24,845 nt of DNA from an uncultured Paraprevotella sp. (lineage in GTDB: Bacteria; Bacteroidota; Bacteroidia; Bacteroidales; Bacteroidaceae): NCBI GenBank assembly GCA_910584955.1, contig CAJUDC010000022.1:1-24845 (forward strand). Reading direction: 5' to 3'. Both the position numbers and the translations under genes were made by a program. The notes under the pieces are model-generated. The model worked only from the letters and a program-made list of their open reading frames with translations, did no database searches and was not told the DNA's origin. Each line of letters opens with the position of its first letter. The first letter of the stretch is position 1. Shown one piece after another: positions 7,230-14,708 of the stretch.

Positions 7230-10200
7230 TTATTCGGCCAGAACCGTAAATTCGGCACCTGAAGCGAAGTCTTGTCCGTCTTGTGAGCTCAAGGCCGTGA
7301 AGCGCAGGTAGCGGGCCTGGGCAGCTTTCGGGAATGTTACTTTCTTCAGTTGGCTGTTGTTTTCGAACGTACCCTCCATGACGTCTGTCCATGTCTGGTT
7401 GTCGGTGCTTACCTGTACCTTGTAGGTCTTGATATTACCGTTGGTCCCGCTTTGACGCGGCAGGTAAGTGAATCCCTTGATGGTTTTCAGTTCGCCGCAG
7501 TCGAAGTCCACCCAGTGCGGGTATTTGGCTACGGTGACGGAGTACATCGTGTGCCAGATGCTTTCGGGGTTATTGTCGACCAGGTTGGAGGCCCGTCCGC
7601 CGCCGGTTTCTTCACTGCTGGCGAATATGACTTCCACGGGGATGCTTTCGATACGCTCGAAAGACGTTGTGGTTTTCAGCATGGGATTGTCTTTGTACCA
7701 TGCCGTTACTTTTCCGCCGTTGCGCAGGTTGAAAGGTTCGGTATACACCGGAGCCTGGGCTTTCTTGCCTTTGCGCGGTGCTGTCTTTCCGTTTTCGGTC
7801 ATTTGGTAGCAGATGTCCATACCGGCTTTGGCTGCCACGAGTGTCACATTCCCGGCTTTGTCGCGGGTGATGGTAAGCGGCATTTCGCCGGACGGGGCCA
7901 CTTTGGCGGCTGCTGCAAGGTCGGCAGTGGCCGGACGTATGATGATACCCATCTGGTGGGCGTCCGCCTTGACGCGGTCTTCAACCAGCGGGCCGCCCTG
8001 TCCGCAACTGTTACCGCCCAGACCGGTCACCTTGGTGTCGAGATGCAAATATGTGCCGTCCGATTCGGGCAGTTCGTGCGGATGCGGTGCCAGGGTGAGC
8101 TGGAGTGCCGACCACGGGAGTGCCGAAGCCGACATGCGGTCGGTGGTGATGAACTGAACTCCCTTACCGTTATTGTCGGTCAGTGCGCACCAACGCACAT
8201 CTTCACGGTTGCCCATAGATTGCGGTTTCGGGAAATTGACGAACTGGTCTTTTACACTGCTGGTGTACTGTGCGATGAAAGAACCCGTCTTGCGGTCGTT
8301 GTAGTTGTTCACCGGTCCGCGACCGTAGTACGTATAGCGGTTCAGGGCCTTGGGAGCCTTAAGGGCATAACCCAGGCGCGGTAATATCAGTCCGGGATTG
8401 TTGGACGAGATACTGGATTCCAGTTCGATGCTACCGTCAGCGTACACTGTCCATATCTGGTTGGTGGTGAATTTGAAATCGTCCGGTCCGAAGGTGCGCC
8501 CGTCGGTAATGGTATAGCGACCGGAACTTCCTCCCCGGATCTGCCCGGCGCAGGGGGCTTGTGATTCGACTGTATAAGACAGAACGATGCAACCGTCCTT
8601 GCGGGTGTACACGGTGTGATCGATGGCTTTGTGGCGCAAGTTATGCAGTCCGTTGGCAAACCATTGCTGATAGAACCAGTTGTCGTTGTCCGTGGGAGCG
8701 CGCAAAGCGTCGATAACAGGACCGTTGCCGTCGGCTATGACGGTCTGTCCGCCGTAGTTCAGACTGTGGATGGTTCCGGTGGCGTTGTTGAATTTTACTT
8801 CGAACCCTTCGCCCTTTACCGTATTCATATCGGCGCCTTCTGTCAGTTGCGGTGCCTGGCCTTTCACGGTTTCTGCCAGTGCGGGATGGGCTTCTGCAGC
8901 TTTCACTAGCAATTGTTCCTCCATCTGCACGTAACCTTTTCCGGCCCAAGGCATGTCTTTGGCCAAGCGGAATTCTACCGTTACGTAATACTCGCTTTGC
9001 GGGTCGAGCGAAGCATAATCGTACGGGATGCTGTAGCTCTTCTTCTCACGCGGGCCCTGGATGTTGCGGGTGGAACGGAAGACGTTGCTTTCCTGCACCT
9101 GCTTGCCGTCTTTGTAGAGCTTCCATACCATTTCGTAGCCTGTGAGCGGAGTGAAGTAGTCTTTATTGAACACTTCGATGTTGCCTTCTTTCATATCAAC
9201 GGCTTTTACACCGATATTCTGATATACCTTCTTTACTTCGAAGTATTGCGGTTTCGGCGACAGATCGGGCAGCATGATACCGTTCATACAGAACATGCCG
9301 TCGTTGGGAGTGTCACCGAAGTCGCCGCCATAAGCCATGTAGTGTTTGCCGTCTTTCGTATAGTTGTCCAAAGCCTGGTCCACCCAATCCCAGATGGCGC
9401 CTCCGCAGAAGAAGTTGGTGGATTCGATAGCTTCCCAGTAGTCCACCAGGTTGCCTACGGCGTTACCCATTGAGTGGGCGTATTCCGAGATGTGGTAGGG
9501 ATATTTGATTCCGGCGTTGCCTTTCACGGCATGGCGCACCCAGTTGACGGACGGGTATTGGTTGGAACCCATGTCCACGATGTCGTTGTTGCGCTCGTAT
9601 TGCACCGGCCGGCTGGTGTCGAAAGCCTTGATGGCGTTGTAGGCGGCCACGAAGTTCTTGCCCGGTCCGGCTTCGTTACCCAGCGACCATATCACGATGG
9701 AGGGATGGTTTACATGAGCATGCACCAGCTCCATGTTGCGGGCGATATGAGCGCTTTTCCATTCTTCGGGATGCGACAGGGAGGCGTCGCCGTAGTAGTA
9801 TTCGTGCGATTCGATATTGGCTTCGTCTTCCAGATAAATACCGTATTTGTCGCACAGGTAGTACCAGTAAGGATCGCAGGAGTAGTGCGAGTTGCGCACG
9901 TGGTTGATGTTTCCCCGTTTCATCAGCATCACTTCCCGCTCCATCTGTTGGCGGGTGATGGCGTGGCCGCGACTGAGGCTTGTCTCGTGGCGGTTGACAC
10001 CTTTTAGCTTCACCGGCATCTTGTTCACGTAGAAATAGCGTCCTTTCAGGCCGAATTCATCGTCTTTGGCTTCAGTGTCTTTGATTTCCACCTGGCGCAC
10101 ACCGAAATGGGTAGACAGGATGTCTACGGTACGGCCCTTGGCGTCTTTCAACTCGGCTACCAGTGTGTAGCGATACGGTTGCTCGGCCGACCACAGTTTG

Positions 10201-11282
10201 GCGTCCTTGAGGATGAACCGGGTGTGTGAGCCGGTGTTCTGTCCTTTTCCTACATTGAAACGCTCGCTGTTCACGGCAGAACCGGTTTCCGGGAGCGATT
10301 CGTCGCTGTATAGTTTGTTGGGATAAACCTTATAGGCCAGACTGTAGCCTTTTGCTTCTTTGCCCGACAGGTTGCGGATGTCGGCGTCGACAGTCACGGT
10401 GCCGTCGGCACTGCCGAAGGCGGCAGCATCCGGCAGGGTAGTGCGTACGACCAAATCACGTACCTGTACCATCGGGGTAGCGGTCAGGTACGTACTGCGT
10501 ATGATACCCGGCAGACGGAACATGTCTTGTGCTTCCAGGAAGGAGGCGTCGGAGTTGCGGTACACTTCCACTGCCACGACGTTCTCGCCTTTTACCAGAT
10601 AGTCGGAGATGTTGAAACTGGCCGTATTACGTGAGTTCTTGGAGAAGCCTACGTAGCGGCCGTTTATCCACAGATAAAAGAAAGAGTCCACACCGTCGAA
10701 ATTGATGTATACGGCTCTGCCTTTCCAGTCCTGCGGGACCGTGAACGTGCGGCGATAGGAGCCTACCTCGTTTCTGTATTTGTAGGTGGTCCAGTGGGAA
10801 GGGGGCGTGCGCATGACACCTCCGCGCCAGTCGTCCACTTTCACGCTGTGCATGAAAATGACCGGCTGATTGACGTAGATGGGTACGCCGTATTTCAGCG
10901 TTCCGTCCTTCTGCACGCCGGCGGTGTTCCAGCACGACGGCACTTCCATATTATCCCAGTTGCTTACGTCGAATGCCGGTTCGTAGAAAGTGGCCGGGCG
11001 CTCTTCGGGAGTGGCTACCCAGTGGAATTTCCATGTGCCGTCCAGCGATTGCCAGAATTTACTGTGTTCGGGGAGTACTTTGCGGGCATCCTCTACATTG
11101 TCGAACGAAAAGAAGTAGGCGCGGGGCTGCTCTTTGTTGTAAGACAGTTGCTCGGGAGATTCCCATTCTTTCCCTGTAGGTTGTGTGTCGCTTCCGTAGG
11201 CAAAACCGTCCAGCGGCTTTGAATCGGCGGAAATCTGCAGAGCCATGCAGCAGAATGCGACGCTCAAGAGTGATTTTCTCAT
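7230..11282 (-). CDS. Secreted GH2 beta-galactosidase with C-terminal CBM32
   Basis: LacZ-type retaining beta-galactosidase of 1350 residues with an export signal. Residues 1-20 are a signal peptide (cleavage near ISA-D). Then: GH2 sugar-binding domain (about 45-270), Ig-like domain (275-400), TIM barrel (400-690) with acid/base Glu537 in WSLGNEAG and nucleophile Glu600 in HISEYAHSMGN, a linking beta domain (about 700-800), the LacZ small-chain domain (820-1115, including the NYNDRKTG segment), a chitobiase C-like domain (1130-1210) and an F5/8-type (CBM32) domain (1215-1350). E. coli LacZ has 1024 residues; the extra length is the two C-terminal modules, which suggest binding to host glycans or plant galactans. 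The frame extends upstream to 11339, but the ATG at 11282 starts the signal peptide and leaves room for the -7 box at 11349. No SusC/SusD is nearby. Confidence 0.95.
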   Translation of the reverse strand: MRKSLLSVAFCCMALQISADSKPLDGFAYGSDTQPTGKEWESPEQLSYNKEQPRAYFFSFDNVEDARKVLPEHSKFWQSLDGTWKFHWVATPEERPATFYEPAFDVSNWDNMEVPSCWNTAGVQKDGTLKYGVPIYVNQPVIFMHSVKVDDWRGGVMRTPPSHWTTYKYRNEVGSYRRTFTVPQDWKGRAVYINFDGVDSFFYLWINGRYVGFSKNSRNTASFNISDYLVKGENVVAVEVYRNSDASFLEAQDMFRLPGIIRSTYLTATPMVQVRDLVVRTTLPDAAAFGSADGTVTVDADIRNLSGKEAKGYSLAYKVYPNKLYSDESLPETGSAVNSERFNVGKGQNTGSHTRFILKDAKLWSAEQPYRYTLVAELKDAKGRTVDILSTHFGVRQVEIKDTEAKDDEFGLKGRYFYVNKMPVKLKGVNRHETSLSRGHAITRQQMEREVMLMKRGNINHVRNSHYSCDPYWYYLCDKYGIYLEDEANIESHEYYYGDASLSHPEEWKSAHIARNMELVHAHVNHPSIVIWSLGNEAGPGKNFVAAYNAIKAFDTSRPVQYERNNDIVDMGSNQYPSVNWVRHAVKGNAGIKYPYHISEYAHSMGNAVGNLVDYWEAIESTNFFCGGAIWDWVDQALDNYTKDGKHYMAYGGDFGDTPNDGMFCMNGIMLPDLSPKPQYFEVKKVYQNIGVKAVDMKEGNIEVFNKDYFTPLTGYEMVWKLYKDGKQVQESNVFRSTRNIQGPREKKSYSIPYDYASLDPQSEYYVTVEFRLAKDMPWAGKGYVQMEEQLLVKAAEAHPALAETVKGQAPQLTEGADMNTVKGEGFEVKFNNATGTIHSLNYGGQTVIADGNGPVIDALRAPTDNDNWFYQQWFANGLHNLRHKAIDHTVYTRKDGCIVLSYTVESQAPCAGQIRGGSSGRYTITDGRTFGPDDFKFTTNQIWTVYADGSIELESSISSNNPGLILPRLGYALKAPKALNRYTYYGRGPVNNYNDRKTGSFIAQYTSSVKDQFVNFPKPQSMGNREDVRWCALTDNNGKGVQFITTDRMSASALPWSALQLTLAPHPHELPESDGTYLHLDTKVTGLGGNSCGQGGPLVEDRVKADAHQMGIIIRPATADLAAAAKVAPSGEMPLTITRDKAGNVTLVAAKAGMDICYQMTENGKTAPRKGKKAQAPVYTEPFNLRNGGKVTAWYKDNPMLKTTTSFERIESIPVEVIFASSEETGGGRASNLVDNNPESIWHTMYSVTVAKYPHWVDFDCGELKTIKGFTYLPRQSGTNGNIKTYKVQVSTDNQTWTDVMEGTFENNSQLKKVTFPKAAQARYLRFTALSSQDGQDFASGAEFTVLAE

Positions 11283-11348
11283 AATGTAACAATTAATGTT
11301 TTTTCGGTTAAAGAAAGGATTAACGGTGCAACAAAGCACATATTTTCA

Positions 11349-11356
11349 CAAAGATA
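11349..11356 (-). promoter_or_regulatory. Probable -7 box for the GH2 gene
   Basis: On the minus strand this reads TATCTTTG, a perfect TAnnTTTG. No TTTG lies at the -33 distance, so the promoter is incomplete and may need an activator. It implies a leader of about 60 nt to the ATG at 11282. Confidence 0.5.
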
Positions 11357-11416
11357 CGAATAAAAACGAAATTCGGCGGGCGGACCGTTGGAAAAAGGAG
11401 AAAAAATTATAGATTC

Positions 11417-11974
11417 TTAGAATTGTGGGCGAAAACACCGCAGTTCTTTTCGCAACGCAAGTGCTTGCCCTTGGGTTAATTTGTCCAACAATGCCCAAAA
11501 ACGCGGTCCGTGGTTCATTTCGCGGGTGTGGCAAAGTTCGTGCAGCAACACATAGTCGATCAACCGGCTTGGCAGCAGCATTAAAAAGAGTGACAGGTTG
11601 ATGCTTTTGCGGCTGGAACAGCTTCCCCAACGCGTGCGGGCGGCATTGATCGAAACTTTGGTATAAGGCAGCTCGTGGCGGGCTGACAGAAATGCCAGTC
11701 GCCCCGGCAACATGTATTTGGCTTCTTTACGCAATTGTTCCATAAGTACCCGGTATAGCCATTCCTGTCGTTCGACGGTGGTGAAGTTTGTATCGAGAGG
11801 GCAAAGCAGGGTGATGCTGCTCGGAGAAAGAGGGGGCCAAGAGAGTGGGGCCGAGGGCTGTTCGGATGCACTTCGTTGTCGCCGTCGTTTGATAAAAAAG
11901 GCTTGTTCGCTTTCGCCGGGTTGAACCTGAAAGTGAATTAAATCGGTAGATATGGAAAATTCGAAGTCGATCAT
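11417..11974 (-). CDS. YgjP-like zinc metallopeptidase (DUF45 family)
   Basis: Predicted cytoplasmic metal-dependent hydrolase of 185 residues. The C-terminal half has the family signature: RTRWGSCSS followed by the zinc motif HELCH (His145, Glu146, His149) and a third ligand in NHGPRFW (His155). The frame is open up to 12160, but the ATG at 11974 is preferred because a TAnnTTTG box (12043-12050) sits within the upstream part, and the MIDFEF start fits the first strand of the family. The protein is somewhat shorter than typical members (about 230). Residues about 36-58, rich in Ser and Pro, separate the N-terminal strands from the catalytic part. It precedes the GH2 gene by 134 nt on the same strand; a promoter box between them suggests separate transcription. 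Physiological substrates are unknown for this family. Confidence 0.85.
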   Translation of the reverse strand: MIDFEFSISTDLIHFQVQPGESEQAFFIKRRRQRSASEQPSAPLSWPPLSPSSITLLCPLDTNFTTVERQEWLYRVLMEQLRKEAKYMLPGRLAFLSARHELPYTKVSINAARTRWGSCSSRKSINLSLFLMLLPSRLIDYVLLHELCHTREMNHGPRFWALLDKLTQGQALALRKELRCFRPQF

Positions 11975-12042
11975 GTCGATAGTTGATGGCAACCGCAACC
12001 GATTGCATCCGCTTGGGCGTTGCGCGGGACGATTGTCAAATA

Positions 12043-12050
12043 CAAAGGTA
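12043..12050 (-). promoter_or_regulatory. Probable -7 box for the YgjP-like gene
   Basis: Reads TACCTTTG on the minus strand, matching TAnnTTTG. No clear TTTG at the -33 distance. Transcription would start near 12037, about 60 nt ahead of the ATG at 11974; this supports the shorter gene model. Confidence 0.5.
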
Positions 12051-12326
12051 GAAATAATTATCAGGACGAAATCGTTTTTAGGAGTAAAATGCACCGGTTC
12101 CCTTCGTCTTTTGCCGCCTGTATCATCCTGATGGTAGCGATTCTTAGTACTGAAATACATCTGTTCCCTTGGGCAGGAATGCCTGTAATGAAAAAGGGCC
12201 GCCTCACGGCAGCCCTTTTCGTCGTTAGTATGTTATGAAAAAATTTGAGAGAATTGAAACTTCACAGCTTCATTGTTTTATTAAGCACTAACATTGTTTT
12301 ATAGAAAAAGCATAAAATGTTCTTGT
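12051..12326. other. Gene-free stretch between the YgjP-like gene and the ECF operon
   Basis: The only clear element is the terminator hairpin at 12192-12219. The part from 12236 to 12326 is AT-rich. Short open frames in it have no supporting signals. Confidence 0.5.
12192..12219 (-). terminator. Terminator of the ECF sigma operon
   Basis: AAAAGGGC (12192-12199) pairs with GCCCTTTT (12212-12219), with inner CG pairs around a small loop. Read on the minus strand the stem is followed by T residues. It lies 108 nt past the DUF4252-like gene and could also stop plus-strand transcription. Confidence 0.75.
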
Positions 12327-12833
12327 TTATTCTTGTTGCGGTTTCTCATTTTCGGAGAGCAGTTGTATGAACTCCCGGTCCATTTCTCCCGTAAAGTTTA
12401 CCGCATTGAATACGTCATTCCGTATGTCCAGACTAAGCAAAACCAGTTCCAGAATCACTTCCTTGCGTTTTCTGACGTAGAGAAGTCTCTCCCGGTCGGG
12501 TGTATGCGATGTTTCCGCCAGTAGGCTGAATCGTTTCCGGTTCTTGGCTATCAGTTCTTCGGCGTGCTTGTAATAGGTCTCTCCCCGATAGCCGCCAATG
12601 ATGAAACGGGCACTTTTGAGTTTGGAGAGGAGGTAACCTATGTGTTGCCGGTTAGTTTCCGTCAGTTCCTTTTCTTCATAGATTTCGATTAGTTTCTCCA
12701 TCATTTTAGGACTGATCGTGTAGCAATGCACAAGTGTGTCTTCCGAAAAATCGTTCATGAAGCGCGAAGCAAAGTCTTGTCCCCATGTTCGAATGACAGT
12801 GAATGCCAGCAGCAAGCAAAGAGCGCGTTTCAT
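12327..12833 (-). CDS. Exported DUF4252-like protein in ECF sigma operon
   Basis: Predicted exported protein of 168 residues with an N-terminal signal peptide (about residues 1-18, cleavage near TWG-Q). The middle and C-terminal parts (MMEKLIEIYEEKE..., then RKRKEVILELVLLSLDIRNDVFNAVNFTGEMD) resemble DUF4252 proteins: a helix near the start, strands reporting a structural state, and a late valine/leucine-rich strand followed by a short helix. Such proteins are often encoded next to ECF sigma factors in Bacteroidetes. There is no lipobox cysteine. It starts 9 nt after the anti-sigma stop and is the last gene before the terminator at 12192. Its function is unknown; a role in the envelope signal sensed by the sigma/anti-sigma pair is inference. 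Confidence 0.82.
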   Translation of the reverse strand: MKRALCLLLAFTVIRTWGQDFASRFMNDFSEDTLVHCYTISPKMMEKLIEIYEEKELTETNRQHIGYLLSKLKSARFIIGGYRGETYYKHAEELIAKNRKRFSLLAETSHTPDRERLLYVRKRKEVILELVLLSLDIRNDVFNAVNFTGEMDREFIQLLSENEKPQQE

Positions 12834-12842
12834 TCCGTTTGT

Positions 12843-13343
12843 TTATTTTTCGAGAACTATTTTGCGGTCTGTCGTGTCCGAACGCTGTGTCTCGTTCAGG
12901 CAGGCTGCAATCTGTTCCAAGCCCTCCGATACCTGATTGTAAGCGGCTTCGGGATCGTTGTACGTGTCCTCGTAATTGCTGTAGTTATAGTCGCCATTTC
13001 TTTCCTCGGAATGTCTGAAAGAGTTTTGTGCGGCTGTTCCCAGCGTGAGCAGAATGGCTATCGATGCAGCGGCCTTATATAGGGGCATTAATCTGCGTGT
13101 CAAGGTGATGCGGTGTGCTTTTACCGGTTCCTCATTGATAAGTGCCAATATTTTCGCATCAAAGTCATCGTTCAATCTCACCTCTTTTGCGGTCTGTTTG
13201 TATGCAAACCATTCCTTGTAAGGCTGTAGATGGGCGGGTATTTCCGGCTGATTGAAGAACGAACGTAGAATAGTTTCCTCTTCCAGATTCGTCTCGCATT
13301 GCCAATAGCGCTCCAACAATTGTTCGATGTACTTATAGTCCAT
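12843..13343 (-). CDS. Putative one-pass anti-sigma factor
   Basis: Predicted membrane protein of 166 residues without an assigned enzymatic motif. The N-terminal ~85 residues are soluble and charged (cytoplasmic, expected to bind the sigma factor). One hydrophobic segment lies at about 86-105 (MPLYKAAASIAILLTLGTAA), followed by a roughly 60-residue acidic tail expected outside the inner membrane. The ATG at 13343 overlaps the end of the ECF sigma gene by 11 nt, so the two are translationally coupled; an upstream in-frame TTG at 13352 is less likely. The anti-sigma call rests on this topology and on the place directly after an ECF sigma gene. The classical zinc-binding HxxxCxxC of ZAS proteins is absent. 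Confidence 0.8.
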   Translation of the reverse strand: MDYKYIEQLLERYWQCETNLEEETILRSFFNQPEIPAHLQPYKEWFAYKQTAKEVRLNDDFDAKILALINEEPVKAHRITLTRRLMPLYKAAASIAILLTLGTAAQNSFRHSEERNGDYNYSNYEDTYNDPEAAYNQVSEGLEQIAACLNETQRSDTTDRKIVLEK

Positions 13344-13848
13344 ACTTCTCAATTTTTGTATATGCCTTTCGGATCTTCTGACGGGCTCTGAACAAGTAAA
13401 CCTTCACCTGCTCTTCGCTGAGCGCCAGTACCGTCGCAATTTCCTTGTAACTTTTCCCTTCAATGTCCCGCAGTTCCATAATACTGCGTTGCACTTCGGG
13501 AAGTTCGTCCACCAGGTTCCGAATGATGGCCATTCGTTCTTGCTTGATGAGTTTCTCATCGGGAGCGGAAGAACTTTCCATTGCCAAATGATGCGTTTCG
13601 TCCAATGACTCCGTATTCCGGTTCTCCGAACGGGCCGTGCGGTCGAGGGCAATATTTCTGCAAATGGTAAGACAATAGGCTTCGGGGGAGGATATATTCA
13701 TCCATTCGTCGCGTTTGTCCCACACTCGGATCAGCGTATCCTGCACGACATCTTCGGCTTCGGCAGTATCGAGTACGATGCGTAAAGCCAACCGGTAGAG
13801 CCGGTCTTTTAACGGCAGTATGTCGGTTCGGAAGCTGATTGTTTTCAT
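13333..13848 (-). CDS. ECF-family RNA polymerase sigma factor
   Basis: Alternative sigma factor of 171 residues. Region 2 is at about 10-75: LYRLALRIVLDTAEAEDVVQDTLIRVWDK, where DVVQDTLIRVW is the core-binding helix, and then the SSPEAYCLTICRNIALD segment. Region 4 is at about 108-165: LPEVQRSIMELRDIEGKSYKEIATVL followed by EEQVKVYLFRARQKIR, the helix-turn-helix that reads the -35 element. It lacks regions 1 and 3, as expected. It is the first gene of a three-gene operon with the anti-sigma and DUF4252-like genes. The sequence upstream contains the terminator of the argB operon and a near-miss of the -7 box with one extra T (TAACTTTTG), so autoregulation from an ECF-type promoter is possible. 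The stimulus is unknown. Confidence 0.94.
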   Translation of the reverse strand: MKTISFRTDILPLKDRLYRLALRIVLDTAEAEDVVQDTLIRVWDKRDEWMNISSPEAYCLTICRNIALDRTARSENRNTESLDETHHLAMESSSAPDEKLIKQERMAIIRNLVDELPEVQRSIMELRDIEGKSYKEIATVLALSEEQVKVYLFRARQKIRKAYTKIEKYGL

Positions 13849-13863
13849 CTCGCTCTGTAGAAA

Positions 13864-13900
13864 AGACGGGTGAGCGATACAAAAGTTACACCCACCCGTC
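13864..13900 (-). terminator. Terminator of the topA-aroK-speA-argB transcript
   Basis: GACGGGTG (13865-13872) pairs with CACCCGTC (13893-13900) around a 20-nt loop. On the minus strand the stem is followed by TTTTC. It is 26 nt past the argB stop and lies in the leader of the ECF sigma gene. Confidence 0.75.
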
Positions 13901-13926
13901 GAAATTTTCCTAATATTAACTTATTT

Positions 13927-14700
13927 TTACCCTTTCACCACGGTTCCTTCCGGTCGACCGATGGCGTCGGCCTGGGTGATAATAACTTGGCTCACACCGG
14001 CATGGAGGGCTTCGAAGGCGTTCTCCAGTTTGGGGATCATTCCGCCTTGTATGACTCCCTCTTCGATATAGCGTTTAAAATCTTTTTCCGTAAGATGCGG
14101 AATGACGCTTTCTTCATCTTCGGCATTGAGGAGCACTCCTTTTTTCTCGAAACAGAATACCAGTGTCACGTCGTAATGAGCGGCAAGCGCTTTGGCCGTC
14201 TCGCCGGCGATGGTGTCTGCATTTGTATTCAGCAAATGCCCTTCACCGTCGTGGGTAAGGGGGGCCATGACGGGAACGATGTTCTCATGAATCAGTTTTT
14301 GCAGCGCGTTGCCGTCGGCTTTGTCCACATCACCGACAAAACCGTAGTCTATGTCCTTTACCGGGCGCTTGTGTGCACGAATCACATTCATATCGGCGCC
14401 CGTCAGTCCCAAGGCATTTACGCCGTGTGCCTGTAGACCGGCCACGATGTTCTTGTTGACCAGACCACCGTAGACCATCGTTACTATGTTGAGCATATCG
14501 GCATCCGTAATGCGCCGTCCGTTTACCATGTGACTTTCGATGCCCAGGCGGGTGGCCATCCGGGTAGCCGACCGGCCTCCGCCGTGTACCAGCACTTTAT
14601 GACCGGGCAGGGCGGAGAAGCGCGCCAGGAGTGACTTTAACGTATCAGGCTCTTCCACGATTTTTCCGCCTACCTTTATTACGGTGAGTTTCTCTTTCAT
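13927..14700 (-). CDS. argB: N-acyl-glutamate kinase (ArgB)
   Basis: Second step of arginine synthesis: ATP-dependent phosphorylation of N-acylglutamate in the cytoplasm. The protein has 257 residues. Motifs of the amino-acid-kinase fold are VIKVGGK (Lys9), HGGGRSA (39-45), RITDADMLNIVTMVYGG, and the late NTNADTIAG and IPKLENAFEAL segments. The start at 14700 is 8 nt after the speA stop. Bacteroides use a succinylated arginine pathway (its transcarbamylase works on N-succinylornithine), so the natural substrate here may be N-succinylglutamate rather than N-acetylglutamate; this is known for relatives and not readable from this sequence. Adjacency to speA places an arginine-synthesis gene beside an arginine-consuming one. 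It is the last gene before the terminator at 13864. Confidence 0.97.
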   Translation of the reverse strand: MKEKLTVIKVGGKIVEEPDTLKSLLARFSALPGHKVLVHGGGRSATRMATRLGIESHMVNGRRITDADMLNIVTMVYGGLVNKNIVAGLQAHGVNALGLTGADMNVIRAHKRPVKDIDYGFVGDVDKADGNALQKLIHENIVPVMAPLTHDGEGHLLNTNADTIAGETAKALAAHYDVTLVFCFEKKGVLLNAEDEESVIPHLTEKDFKRYIEEGVIQGGMIPKLENAFEALHAGVSQVIITQADAIGRPEGTVVKG

Positions 14701-14708
14701 CTTTATTC

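Noticed and set aside
7350..8384. Open frame of 344 codons on the plus strand inside the GH2 gene
   Set aside because: Antisense to the conserved small-chain and CBM32 region; no promoter or family signal.
11283..11339. Extended N-terminus of the GH2 enzyme
   Set aside because: The 19 extra residues precede a good signal peptide and start close to the -7 box.
11975..12160. Extended N-terminus of the YgjP-like protein
   Set aside because: Contains a TAnnTTTG promoter box and does not resemble the family start.
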